A stretch of DNA of 64,000 nt from Lyophyllum atratum. Taxonomy: Eukaryota > Basidiomycota > Agaricomycetes > Agaricales > Lyophyllaceae. Of this stretch, positions 10,745 through 23,464 are shown piece after piece. Location: NCBI GenBank assembly GCA_014905825.1, contig JACGCN010000018.1, positions 868,001-932,000 of the forward strand, written 5' to 3'. The position numbers and the translations under genes are program-made. A model generated the notes under the pieces. That model had not been told where the DNA came from, made no database searches, and saw only the letters and a list, made by a program, of their open reading frames with translations. The number at the start of each line of letters is the position of its first letter. Position 1 is the first letter of the stretch.

Positions 10745-13700
10745 ATGGACTATGATTCCTACGACGCCGTGTTGCACTGGATTTTTCGTTCGGTGGGTCC
10801 TTTATTTCTGAACTCATCGCACTGCGGGAGGAGGGCGTGCGCTATGGCTATATCACACTCTTCAGATACGATTATGGATGTACTCACTTCTTTCATAGAC
10901 CTCGGGCGACGCTTGGTTCAAGCCTTCTGAGGAGAACATCTCTGCCGGCGTATGCTTACGAGTGGACCCTGGGCAATTTCGTGTTTTCCCTTACGAAAAC
11001 CCATACTTGGCGCCTTTCGAGGTCGCTGTACGATCTCTGAACCCTCTGGTCGCCGTCAAGATTCGCAGTGCCGCCGTGCATTCAGCTCTTACGACCGTGT
11101 ATGCCTACCTTATTATCGCTATATGGCTTCTTCAGACTCATTCTTCTCATCCAGGTCTGACGATTCCGACGCCATTCACCTCGACACCAACACTCGAATC
11201 CAAATTCTGGATACAGTGAGCCACCTGCCGAAGGCCGACAAGGAGCAATGCGGCGCTTTCATTGTACGTTTACCTGTCACTTTTAGAGCTGGGGGGGCCC
11301 TTCTTATTATGAACCCTCTAGCGCGATGAGCGGGTTTTGATCGCCTGGTCAGACGAGCTCGACAATATCGTTCCCTTATGTGCCGAATTTGAGGAGAAGA
11401 TCATGAAGTTCGTCTGGCGTTCCCGTACGAACTCAGCCTCCATGGTGTCATCCGCGACAGCCTCCATCTCTCCCTCCACGACCGCCTCGAACGTCAACCT
11501 CAATGAGAAGAACTTCCGCCAACCCATCACCATGACCGATGCTGTCGCGGCCATCGCGCTGGCTGAAAAGGAAGGAATTCCGGCTCCCGTAGAGCAGCCT
11601 GCCAAGACGGAATCAAAATGGAGCTGGAGGCTGTCCAAAAAGCGGCCGTCCAAGGCCGCCTCGAAGGACCTCGAAAAGGGTTCCACTGGACGCGAGACGC
11701 GACCCATACGTCTATTTGCTCCCATATACGGTGGTCTTGGTCTTGGCTTCGCCGTTTGTCAGTGGATTACTTGATATAGGGATAGTTTCTCACGGTCATC
11801 CCATAGTTTTCATCCTCAGCGGCCTCGCCATCCTACTCCAGGAGTTCCGCCTCGATCACACTTACGCTCGCTTTGGCCTGCTAGCTACAACCCCATTCCT
11901 CCTCTGTGTCTCCCTAGTAAGCTCTTGTCCTGACGTCTGATGTCCTATTATGATTCTGACACACATTTCATCTAGTTCTTTGCTCTCCAAATCATCGCAA
12001 ACGTATCATTTGTGTACGTGGATACCGTCACCTTCGCCTTACTTGACGGACTATTCTGATGACAGTTTCACACAGCCTGGGACCTGTCGCACAGTATCAC
12101 GAAAACTCCAGATACTACTCTGCGATCAAGGCTGAGCCCAACTCAGAAGTTGATTCACAACTGCCACACGTCACAATCGAGCTGCCCGTTTACAAGGAGA
12201 GTTTGGAAGAGACCATGTGAGTTGATGGGTTTCGAGCTCTTACTCCGCGTTACGTTCACTCCTTCCACTGCGTCGCCCTGGCGTTCCTTGTCCACGTGAC
12301 GCTCGTCCGATTCGGCTCCTTCAAAGTTAATGCTGAATGCTCATCATGATTGTTCAGTGCCCCATCTGTGTACTCGCTCAAGAAGGCTATGCAGACGTAC
12401 GCCCGTCAAGGAGGGACCTCTGCCATCTTCGTCCACGATGACGGTCTTCAGCTCATCGATGAAGCGGAACGAGAGAAACGAATCGCCTTCTACGCCGATC
12501 ACAACATTGGCTGGATCGCTCGGCCTGGACACTCAAATGCACCTGACGGATTCAAGCGTGCTGGTCGTTTCAAGAAGGCATCCAACATGAACTATGGCTT
12601 ACAGGTATGCATCATGATGCTTAGTTCGCCGACTGTACTTGATTTACACCCCTTCGACAGCTTTCTCTGTTGATGGAGAAACACATTCTTGCCCTTGAGG
12701 CATCCGGCGAATATCAAGCGAACTCAGATAGCGATTCATTGGAAGACAAGGCGCTCGAGCTCGCTATCGATGAGGTCTACCAGGCAAACGGTCAGAAATG
12801 GAAACCATGGGCCAAGAACGGAAGGTCAATCCGGATGGGTGAGGTCGTACTGATCGTTGATTCCGATACCATTGTTCCGGAGGTGAGAATGACGACGTTG
12901 TGCCCTGAGGAAAAAGTCTAAATCTACTGCAGGACTGCTTCAGGGATGCGGCACGGGAACTGGCGGAGTGCCCAGAAGTCGCGATCATCCAGCACGAATC
13001 CGGTTAGTTCCTCGTACCCGTTTGCCGTCCCGTTTGCTCACCGGCGGCACCGTAGACGTTATGCAGGTCGCACACCACTATTTCGAGAACGGCATTGCCC
13101 ACTTCACACGACGCATCAACAAGTGTATATCCATGGGCTGTGCGAACGGCGAGGTGGCACCATTCGTCGGGCACAATGCCTTCCTCCGATGGTCGGCCAT
13201 TCAAGATGCGGCCTTCATTGATTCGGATGGCATCTCGAAGATCTGGTCGGAGACTAACGTGTCCGAGGACTTCGATATGGCCTTGCGGCTGCAAGTGCGT
13301 CACCACCTTGCCTTCCATTTTGCTACTTATAGCCTAACGTTTTCCTTAGTTGAAAGGCTACATCATCCGATGGGCTACGTACTCCGAAGGCGGCTTCAAG
13401 GAAGGTGTCTCCCTGACGGTAGACGATGAACTTAATCGATGGCAGAAGTACGCTTATGGTTCGTCACGCCAATCACTCGACCTCTCTATGCCACTAACCA
13501 AGTCGTCTCTAGGCTGTAACGAGCTAATCTTCAACCCACTCGTCGACTGGTGGCATATGGGACCCATCACCAAGCAACTCCGTCTCTTCCTGTGGTCCAG
13601 CGCCCCTATCCACTACAAGGTCACCATGATGTCGTACATGTTTTCATACTACGGAATCGCCGCATCAGCCGTGCTGTCTATCCTCAACTACCTTCTTCTT

Positions 13701-14431
13701 GGGTTTGCTCTCGAAGTGGACGGATACTATCTCCACAGTTTCGAGATCTGGCTAGCCTGCACGGTCGTCTTCCCTGGTGCGGGAAATCTTGGTTATACGT
13801 TTCTAGAATATCGTCTTGGCCACCGCGACATATTCTCCGCCTTGATCGAGAATTTGACTTGGGTTCCATTCTTGTGAGTTCTTCCTTTGTCCAGCCTTCG
13901 GTAGGTTACTTATGAACGCCTCAACCAGCTTCTTCTTCTTCGGCGGCCTCAGTATCCATCTTTCGACCGCCCTTCTAGCACACTTGTTCTCCTACAACAT
14001 TACTTGGGGTGCAACCAAGAAGGTTCGTACCTCAATCTCTTATTTGAGCCAATATTGATTGGCTCAATCCACAGGAAGTCGAACGTTCAAATTTTTGGAT
14101 TGAAATCCCGAGAATATGGAAGCGCTTTTGGTTGGCATTCATGATATGCTTCATTTGCATTGTTGGTATCATCGTCCTGTCTACCACGGCGGTACCACCG
14201 GAGTGGAGAATTCCTGGTACCTCCTGGGCCGTTATCATGCCTCTTGCGTGAGTCTCTCAACGCCGTCTTTGCCTACCTATATAACTAACGTGTCCCCTCA
14301 ACTAGCATTGTCGCCGCTGGTCACATCCTTTTCCCTGTATGTCTGCATCTACTCGTTAGCTCGCCATTCGAACTGACCTTTCTCTTCTGCAGATTGTACT
14401 CAACCCATGGCTCATGGTATTCTCTTACTAA
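10745..14431 (+). CDS. Multipass membrane glycosyltransferase, GT2-like
   Basis: A processive-type family-2-like glycosyltransferase, probably making or extending a cell-wall or capsular polysaccharide at a membrane. ATG at 10745 (MDYDSYDAVLHWIFRS); an intron of about 110 nt joins this to TSGDAWFKPSEENISAGV. A variable linker is followed by a membrane span near 11710-11930. Catalytic features in order: FVHDDGLQLID (first Asp), the DxD motif VLIVDSDTIVPE, SEDFDMALRL (acceptor-side Asp), and ELNRWQKYAYG, which resembles the (Q/R)xxRW motif. Several C-terminal spans follow (LSILNYLLLGFALE, WLACTVVFPG and others), ending NPWLMVFSY with stop at 14429-14431. About a dozen short introns. The family has many uncharacterised fungal members, so the sugar is not predictable. 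The downstream His-codon-like CAC-rich run at 14463-14490 lies outside the coding region. Confidence 0.85.
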
Positions 14432-15436
14432 GAGACTTCACAATCGACTGTAACCAGACTATTACAACCACCACCATCACCACCACCACACTCATTTCAT
14501 GACATCCACTCATTTGGACTCTACACTCTTTACTTGCAAACGGACATTGTCTCTATTCCTATCTCTTATTTTGGGCATCGCGTTATTTGGACGTCACATC
14601 GTATTCTGTTATCATATTGACATTGGAAGCCGCGAACGTTTCTTTGTCTGTTTTATATATTTCCAGTACAGTGTTATTATAGTATAATTCCCCGTCTTCC
14701 TGTACATGACGTAGGCACGAGCGTTTCCAAGCTCGCCCCGATGCATTATTTAACGATAGCATCTTTCCAAGCAGTTTCACACTCCCCAATGCTAGGAACC
14801 AAGGACATTCGATCAACGTCTGTGGCTTGTTGCATTTGTTCGCCTGACATCGACAACCACTGACCACTGACATCGACATGACCAAGGTTTAAGTAGTAGT
14901 CCTCAAACCCTGATAGAAGTACAGGTACACTGGAGCCGTTCAAGGCGGTCCCCGCGGCTTAGACCTGCACCCTTGTGATGACATCCAGCCGATTCTGAAA
15001 AAATAATGATCGTCAATTCTAGATTGGACAAGGAGGGCGGGGGGTATTATACTGGCCAGGGGTCGAATGTTTGAAAGTCGGCCCGTGAAGGGGAGGTAAA
15101 AACTTATTCTCAAAACTTGGCATATATGATGGACAGACACGTATGAAGCGTTACTAGTCTGCTAGGCAACGAGGTCTGCAATGTCGTAAAGGAACAATCC
15201 AGATGTTTGTACGAGCTCGAGCCCCTTGACCTGCATGAGTACATATTGTCGACAATTGTCAAACTCCCGAGATCAGCCACCATAAGTAATAAAAGATGGT
15301 CATTTAAAAGGAAGGGATATATGTGTAGTTGAGTACATGTGGCAACAATTACTCGTTAATATGAGGAGTCCATACATAAAGTCCAGAAAGTCCATTCCGC
15401 CCCAAACCCAAAGAAATTAATCCAACTTTTGTAGGC
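14432..15436. other. Intergenic region between convergent genes
   Basis: Contains the 3' ends of two converging transcripts. A (CCA/CAC)-rich tract lies at 14465-14490. A minus-strand open stretch at 14583-14885 has no recognisable content and overlaps the probable 3' UTR of the glycosyltransferase. Nothing else is supportable. Confidence 0.5.
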
Positions 15437-18400
15437 TTACATCCCCGGAAGGGTAAATCCAGGCAGATTTGGCCAGTCACCGAGCTTAGCGGGATCACCA
15501 CCAATTCGCACCCACTTCGAATGGGACGGAGTGGGGCCATCAAGAATGAAGAGTTGATGCCATGCAGGAGGAGAGACACCAGCATTAGGAGGTGCCGTGA
15601 TGGTACAGGTGGTCCCGGCACAGGTGAAGGCGGGGAAGATGGTCCTGGCGCCCATAGAATTTCCGTGGGTGCTGGAAGAGGCTAACGAAATAGCGGCATC
15701 AGCGATTGAACTTTGCGCCAAGACCGAGACTTGTCTCACCGCTGAGGAGGGAAATTCTCAAGTTGGCAGTCGTTCCCTGGTAAAGCTTTACATTGTTGAT
15801 GGTGTATTGTCCACCGTAAGCCCAGTCGGTGTCCGAGATGTTGAACTCGGGGACACGGAAGCCTTGGTTGAGGTAGGGAGGAACATAGACCTTATCGTAG
15901 AGCTCTTAGCATGGCTGAGAAAGCTTTGAAATCTGTCGATAACATACCTCGATGCGGAACTCTTCAGGGTACTTCACAGTTCCGTCAGCGTTGTTGGTCT
16001 GGGGGTCTGAACCGGAGATCATCACACGTCCGTCGGGGAGCAGAGTGAGCTCAGAATGATACAGGCGAGCAACGATTGTGCTGTTGAGGATCGACATGCG
16101 CTGTCCGAGAGGGCGAGACGGGTCGTACAGAAGGGCAGAGAGATTGGGATCGGTCGCAAGACCGAAACCAGCGACACCTTGATGCGCTCCATTCATGATC
16201 ATAAATGTACCGTCGGGCAGGCCAACCATGCAGGCCATCACACGCCTCGATGGCTAAAATCCATGTCAGTAAGATCGTAAGATACTACAGCCATGGTGGG
16301 TACTAACCATGCGTTCCAAAGTCCAAGTGGGGTTGGGTTCTTCCGGAGCGATGGACACACAGTTATCAAGAGCCTCACCAGCTCCTTCGGTTGAACCACC
16401 GCACATTAAGACCCTGAGAGGATCGGTGTAGGGTGCCTTCTGAGGCATGAGCATTGCAGCACCTAAAACGAGACCCCGTCAGAATGCCAAGCGATTGAAA
16501 GCGAAGTGTATACCACAAACCTGCAAGAGGGTACGTGCGGCCGGAGAGAACTTTGAAATGTCAATCAGCGAAAGCTTCGAAATACTAGCTTCTAGGACTC
16601 ACAGTTGCTAACGGAGCCGGGGGCGTTGGGCAAGGACTTATAGGTCGCGAAAGTGACGGGATCCAGGATGCGTGCCTCGTTCCAGTATCCTGTCCGATCA
16701 TCAGACATACAAACCGATTTACAAACCACATGTACACTCACCGACGAAGATGCGAGTGCTGGGGAGGATGAAGACGAAGGGATACAAGTTGTTGGGATCA
16801 GTTCGTCTCAGCCAATCGAGCTCGACGACTGTGTCACCACCAACAGGTCTTGGGACAATCTCCAGATTCGGCTGCGGGGCTGCATTGCTTCCGGTCTCAC
16901 CACCGATTACAAGTACGGAACCGTTAGCTAGCATAGCGGCAGTTGGGTACCAGCGGCCTCTCTGTACAAGGTACGGCAGTGAGCCCACGATTCGTCAATC
17001 ATGGTAGTATGGAGACTAATTACCTGAAGGGCGAGACCAGGGTAGTTCTCCTCCCAATCATTGGTGCCGTTCGTTCCCTCAACACCATCTGGTGTGAAAA
17101 GGCGAAGACCGAAGGTGGATTCAAGGGACCAACCACCGACATTGATCTGACGACCGGCCTTATCGGGAAGGATAACACTACCAGCACAGAAGACGTCGGT
17201 CTTGATGTGCATCTCGCGCCAAGCTGCAGAGAAGTTGTGCGCCAAAGACAGGTCCAACTCGTAAGCACCAGTGGAATTAGGGAATCTATTTTGGGTCAAT
17301 TAGACGTATCACCAAGGAAAGTGGAAGGAACACGCACCCCGTTCCTCCCTTCTCGAGGATAGTGACTTTGTTGTTGATGCCCAAAGTTGCGATAAGTGGG
17401 ACAGTGACACTGAAAGTAAATCTCAGGATGAAACATCACTTAAAACGTTGACAGGACGTACCCAGGCACTATATAAAACGATGCAATGAATGCTCAGTAA
17501 CAGGCATTGAACTTCCGAATTACAAACATACCAAGGAACTATGAGCCCAAAAATTAGTTTTCATAGGAAAGGATGAAGTATCAATACACACCTCATATCG
17601 TCCAATGTTAGCAGGCTTGTTCCAGATGTTCATGGTACCGTTCCAGACATAATAACTGAGCCTATCACCCGAACCGCAGAGCGAGAGGGGGTCACCGGGG
17701 CACGGCAAGTTACATTCTGATTCTGCCCCCATGGGAGCTTGCCTGGCAGCTACGTCTTCGGCATCACCGCAGTCTGAAACCCAATGTTAGGCCGTGGATA
17801 TCACGATAATAAGCATATAAAACGTACAGCACTCTTGACCGAACTGAAAGAGGATGTAAGTCCGAGTCCTCGAGAGAAAAAGTCCGCCTGTATCTTACCT
17901 CAGTACCAGAGGCCGGGAAACCAAACTTGGCACACTGGTTCATGCAGGCGAGTGCAGTGTTGTTGGTGGGCCAGATGATTTGATAAGGGAGAACCCTTGC
18001 GCCTCCAACCTCGCTGCACACATTTATGAGCGCGAATTTGACTAGGCAGTGTATAGCGCACTCACCGAAGACAGCCTTTATATTGCCATGAACCTGGGAG
18101 GTTCGTCTTCAAAGGTACGGGGACAGGAAGGGCAGTAACTGTTCCGGTCGAGGTATAGACCGACAGTCTATTAGGTCCACCGCAGGCCTGACTATGAGGA
18201 CGCAGACGAAATTGTCAGTGGAAGGGTTTTAGAACGAACTACGGTGCACGTACGTCGCATTTCCACCGCAGTTTACGTTGCAGGTGGTCTCATCGGCCTT
18301 CACAGCGCCAGCTACAAGAGTGTTTCCGCAGTCTGGGCAGGTAGTGTTAGGATCAATGGATGTCGTGGCAACCTCTCTGGTAACATTTACGTACAGCATT

Positions 18401-19919
18401 CAGCTAGGATACGACGAGGGTAAGCTTGATACAGGGAAAGACAGAGATGGGTACCCACTGCCGAATTCAGTACCAGCGAGAGTGTAGTTTTGGGACTGGC
18501 AGGTCGCGGTACAAGTCTCGATCGTCTGGGCCGGGTTCCCTGGCTGTTGGAAGGTGAAGGCACGGCCAAATGCATTATCCCTATCGGTTCTCGGTAAAAT
18601 CTTCTCGTCTCGTACGACGAAAGGGTATGACTTACACCCAGCAGCCTCCATACGTGAAGTTTCCAGGGAGGACACCGGTGACAGGTTTCCCTCCTCCTCC
18701 GCCTCCACCCGCCTCCACCACCGCCACCCGTTTGCGGGGGAAGGTCAGTGCCGGTATAATTGTAAACATTAAGCCTGTTAGGGCCACCACAAAATTCCTG
18801 GGGGTTGCCTTTGCACAACATGCTACACTCCGCAGCAGGCGCAGGGACACCACCACCGGTGATCGTGTTGCCGCAATCTAATCCCAAGGAATGAATGTTG
18901 AATGAAGTCATTGATCGAAAGCACAAAACAGGTACGTACAGCACTCCCTGAAGCAATGTGACGTCAGGCATGCATTAACGGGTACAGGGAACGCTTAAAC
19001 TCACGCAGCATATTCAGATCCAGATAGGGGATAGCCAGCATTGAAGCACGCGGTGGTGCATTTTAATTGGGTGTTATCACCCTCAACAGCCATTCCAACG
19101 GCAAGGGTGCGGCCCGCACCAGCAATACCATCACTGCGCACAACCAACACGTCAGACTTCGACTCTTTAAGCTCAGGAGGCAGAAGGGAACTCACGTGTA
19201 ACACCCGAGAGAAGTCCAGTTGCCGATCTTGGGGGCCGTAGCAGGGGGTGGTGGGGGCTGCTTTCCGCTCCAGTAGAGGTTGAGACGACCACCTGCACCA
19301 CACTTCTCGGCAGCATTGCCGGCGCATGGCATATTGCAGTCCGCAGTTGGGGCAACGGTGCCTGCGTGTAAGCTATTGTCACAATCTGTAATACAAGGAT
19401 AAGGTTAGTCAGAGAATGGCAGGCAAAGGCAGAAGGAGAAGGCATACAGCACTCAGCCTATGTAACCACGGAAGTTAGTTTTGTAGATTAATACGGGGAG
19501 AAATCGACGATGAGTAACGTACAGAATATTCGGTACCAGCGTAAACGAAACCCTTGGCGTCACAAAAATTAATGCAGGAAGCACCAGTCATGGTAGCACC
19601 GTCGGCAGTGGTTGCGCCTCCCAGTGTGCGGACACCACCGACTAGATCACTAAATAGGATCGTCAGTCAAGAGGTATAGCTTAGGAGGAGTGATGACCGA
19701 CTTGTAGCATCCCTGGGACGTCCAGTTTCCGGGAGAGCGCGACGTTGCCGGAAGTTGTGGTGTGTGTGTGGAGAATGGATGTTCTCAGAGGCCTGAGATA
19801 ACTGGAAAGCGAAGACGGTTAGCGTTGTCCATGGGTGCAAGCGCCGGCAACGAGGAACACTGGCAACGTACAGGAATGAATAAGGCTAACGCCAAAGAGA
19901 GTGGCTGGAGGATTGGCAT
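15437..19919 (-). CDS. Secreted copper radical oxidase (glyoxal oxidase type) with four WSC domains
   Basis: An extracellular H2O2-producing oxidase of the glyoxal-oxidase/CRO family, AA5_1 in the CAZy scheme. The ATG at 19919 opens a signal peptide ([17 protein letters not shown]). Four WSC (Cys-rich carbohydrate-binding) modules follow, each ending in a C-GG/G-xRLxxY pattern: near 19730-19290, 19230-18740, 18680-18150 and 18110-17640. A Gly/Pro linker separates modules two and three. The catalytic domain covers 17400-15437. Conserved residues: the Cys in [11 protein letters not shown] (thioether partner), Tyr in [10 protein letters not shown], the Tyr-His pair in [16 protein letters not shown], and the C-terminal His in [13 protein letters not shown]; together these form the mononuclear Cu site with its Cys-Tyr radical cofactor. 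Stop TAA at 15437-15439 after LPGFTLPGM. About 20 short introns; the join between the signal-peptide exon and the first WSC module is not resolved. A TATA-like element lies 40 bp upstream. Confidence 0.92.
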
Positions 19920-19956
19920 CCTGCGGGACTGGCGAGTCAAGAAAGTCGGGTTGGTG

Positions 19957-19964
19957 GTTTTATA
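19957..19964 (-). promoter_or_regulatory. TATA-like box of the copper radical oxidase gene
   Basis: On the minus strand the sequence reads TATAAAAC about 40 bp before the ATG at 19919. Position and sequence fit a core promoter with a short leader. Confidence 0.45.
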
Positions 19965-19969
19965 CAACC

Positions 19970-21995
19970 GCCCAGACAGCGTTTGGGATCAGGAACCGGC
20001 AAAGTTCCTGTCTAGACTCTACTATCTCCAGTAAATCACCCCTTCGGCGAAAAGGAAGGGAAGTTTGAATGCGCCGAGGAAGGAACAAATCAAATCCAGA
20101 CCCCGATTACGTTGGCCTTGGAGGGTGGTCGAGAGGTATAAGTTATGCGTGGCAGGCTTGTGGACCGTCGGGCCTAACCCTCCATACGGAGGAGTTGAAT
20201 GATTTTCGCATCTATATCCGTAAGTATCGCAGTATTATACCGAGATCTGCAGGTCGATTCTTGGATGGGAGCTGTCAATAGATGATTCTTCGGGCGAGGG
20301 GACACGTCCCGAATGAAAGACTTCTTGACGTACCTCATCAGACTTGCATCATTGAGCCCCTGACGTATAACTACAGTTATGACAAGGCTATGACAGAAAA
20401 GTCACAGATCTGTATGATTGAGGCTGATTAAGAGCATATTCGTGGATTCTTCACTGTTAACTTACAACTGATTGTCGCGTGGAGGCCACGATGTCATCGT
20501 GGATGCCTTCAGTTGCTCAGAACTTATCGTGGCTGTCAATCCAATCGTGCCGCGAGGCCGCCTCTCTGCTGAAGCATAAGCGGGTGTGTAGATGTCAAGG
20601 ATTGTCAAGCTCGCGACAATACCAGGTTCACGAAAAATCAAGAATGAGCATCGCTCGGATCAGTGGAAAGGCACAAAGCCGGAAGAAGGGACTTGCGGGC
20701 AGCTCTAATCCCCTGCGACATGTGGACATTACTTGCCGTCCCTGGTCTATGTTCGCCAACAAATCTATATGCAACGAAGGCCGCAGGGATGTGCGTTCGG
20801 GTCCAGTATGGTTAAAAAGAGCATAGAAAAATAGCTCATAGATCCTGCGATTCTGGTTACTTTTCGAAGACATTTGACGTTGAGGACGCGATCAACACTG
20901 ATATGTCAAGATGGAAAAGTCACCGTAAGTTCTTGTTGAAACAAGTCAAGCGCAAACGCACACAAGGCTACGAGCTATGTCAAACAAATCAAGAGATGAA
21001 GGGGTGGACCGCTCTACATGTCATCGTCGAAGGCACCAAGGCGGACATGAAGGGGCAGTCAGAATGTGCAGTATGGCAGAACGGTGCCGAGCTGCGAAGC
21101 GTACAGCGCTTGAGAAATACATATGGACATGTTGAAAGAAAGGCACTCATCTGTTGAACATTGATCCTTGGGTCGGAGGATCTTTCCATGTCCAAGTCGG
21201 AATGTCGTCAGGCGGTGATCGGGCATGCCTTGGGAGAGATGCAGATATTGAGAGTAGAAGTTGTGAGTTTGTGAGCCCTCACGGTCGGATCTTCGGGTAG
21301 AGGCCACAAAAAAAGAAACAGATTTGCTTAGAATAGTCAGGCGGTGGGGGAATATTAGAAGCCTCTGTCATGGGTTCCAGAGGGTAAAATATGCGAGCTG
21401 GTGGATTCACATTCGCATGGGTCTAGAAGTCGAACGGTGGGCGCCGAGCACCGATCTGAGAGGGGATTACAAAGTGGCTGTTCATTGAGGAGAAGACAGT
21501 TGGATAAAATAAAGCCGTAGCCCCTCCAGTAGAAGAACTGCAGTAGGTATGCGACGTGGGACAACAAGAATGAGCAAGGACCCGAGTATGTTGAAATATC
21601 AGAGGTGGGCTTGAAAAAATATGGTCGGCGACTATGCTTACGTCAGCAGACTAAACTGGCAAAAGCGGGCAGTTCGCCTCGTTGCTGGTTGCTTCAAGGC
21701 CATAGGCCGCGCGGTGGACGAGGTATGCTGTTTTCTGCTTGCTTTTGGCGGTTTCGATAGAGACTTACGGGGAGGAAAAGGCAGAATCAGTGACCGGCAT
21801 AACAAACAAAGCGCAGGTCGGGGTTGAAAATCGCCTCATCCACGAATCTCCTCCGCAAATTCTATCTTGACGGTAAGCCAACTTTAATAGCTGATGGAAA
21901 ACTCTAATATCTAATCTGAACTCTCGCCTCCATCCACTCTTCTGACCGTGCTGCACCATGGCGACCTCATTCCTAGACCGTGCTCGCACTGGAGG
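19970..21995. other. Two-kilobase non-coding space between divergent genes
   Basis: No open frame here has recognisable protein content. It serves as upstream region for both the copper radical oxidase (-) and the WOPR regulator (+). Most of it is expected to be promoter and leader of the latter, since WOPR genes often carry long regulatory upstreams; that is inference. Confidence 0.45.
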
Positions 21996-23464
21996 ATGTC
22001 TGCAGCACAGTCTAGCGCACAACCGACATCCACATGGACCGAACCCCCCTGGTCGGGCTGGATAGAGACCACTGGCGACGCCCTACTCATTCTTGAGGCC
22101 GCTCGCCGAGGTCTCATCCCCCGTGTTACTCGCAGGCTTGTTGATTCAGAGCGCAAGATGATCACGTCGGGGTCTGTCTTTGTGTTTGATGAGGACGAAA
22201 GCGGAATAAAGAGGTGGACGGATGGCTTCTTTTGGAGCCCTAGTCGTATCCTGGGCAACTTCTTACTCTATCGCGAGACGGACAAACGAGGTTCAGGCCA
22301 TCGAGGAGGCAAATCTGATCCACCATCATCCGAGGTCATCGAACAGGAGCAATATGGCATGGATGGAGTCAAGGTCGAGGGACAGTCACTCAGTCGTCCT
22401 AAAGCCGATGACGGACACATAGGAGGAGTCGATAAGCAGCGCGAGAGGACGTTGATGGGGAGCTTGACCAACAGCTACAAGTTCAAGCCAGATGGGTTGA
22501 TGAAAAAGGTCCGTAACGCCTGATGTGCACTCCAGCGCCAAGCTTAATGCCACTCTAGACCTTTTCCCTGACCATTGGTGGCGTCTCACAGCATCTCATA
22601 TCATACTACAGAATTGAGGACGTTACGAACGGGCGCTTGCGGTCCCCATCATCTCTTCCCGAATTGGCTTCTTTGGACATAAGCCCCGAATACCTGGACA
22701 AGACTCATTTTCGCAACCCACCCAAAGTAGAAGTTGGTGTCGACGGAATTCCTCGATATCGCGGTGAAGCGGACGACATTGATGCCTCCCCACCCCTTCT
22801 ACCTGCCTTGTCGACCGGCCTTCCCCTTCTCACCGATGCTCGTATCGCCGAAGCTTCAGGTGCAAACCGACGTGGAAAGCAGAGATTCGAGCCTTATGCT
22901 AGCTCTGGCCCTGGAGTAGCCAAACGCCCTCGTCGACTCACAAAGTCGAGCACGGGAGAACCTTCAACGCCGACAGAACAGCAGCAGCCGGCCCTCCTTC
23001 CGCAATCAACAGCCCCCACGAGCAGTTATGTTGACCCAAATGTTGCTATGGCCCCACCTCCGCCCCAGTACCCACCTCCCTACGGCACCGTCCCCAACTA
23101 CTATCCGATGCCCGGGTACCACCCGCACGTGTACTATCCACCAGCAGGAAGCACCTCTCCGCACCCACCCCCGCCGGCGCCGCCACCACCCTCGCAGTAC
23201 CAGTACGCATACCCGACCTCTGCCAGCCCAGACCCCCAGCAACAGCCGGGGCAGGATGCTCAGCAGCAACAGCAGCAGCAGCCATCGTACTACCAGTACC
23301 CACCTCAGCCACCACCAGCGCACTATACAGCCCCATGGCCGTCCTACACCCCTGGGTATCCCGCCCATCCGCCGCCGCCACCGCCGCCGCAGCAGTCCTC
23401 CATCGCAAGCCACAGTGACGACCAGCCAGTAGGTCATAATGCCAGCGGCCAGGGCGAAGGCTGA
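21996..23464 (+). CDS. Gti1/Pac2-family WOPR-domain transcriptional regulator
   Basis: A DNA-binding regulator of the Wor1/Ryp1/Sge1/Pac2 family, which controls morphological switching, conidiation or virulence programmes in fungi. Chosen ATG at 21996 (MSAAQSSAQPTSTW); an alternative lies at 21958 in another frame. Exon 1 is 21996-22508, intron 22509-22558 (50 nt, donor GTCCGT), exon 2 22559-23464; about 472 residues. WOPR box part A: GWIETTGDALLILEAARRGL, PRVTRRLVDSERKMI, SGSVFVFDEDESGIKRWTDG, SPSRILGNFLLYRE. Part B across the intron: NSYKFKPDGLMKK then TFSLTIGGVSQHLISYYRIE. Both halves of the DNA-binding fold are intact, joined by a Gly/Ser/Glu-rich loop. The C-terminal 200 residues are Pro/Gln/Tyr-rich with Gln and Pro runs, a likely activation or phase-separating region. 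Which of the several basidiomycete WOPR paralogues this is cannot be told here. Confidence 0.93.

Noticed and set aside
14465..14490. Run that could encode poly-His after the glycosyltransferase
   Set aside because: It lies after the in-frame stop at 14429-14431, in the 3' UTR.
23006..23437. Long minus-strand frames opposite the WOPR tail
   Set aside because: They mirror the Pro/Gln codons of the real gene and are Trp/Arg/Val-rich nonsense.
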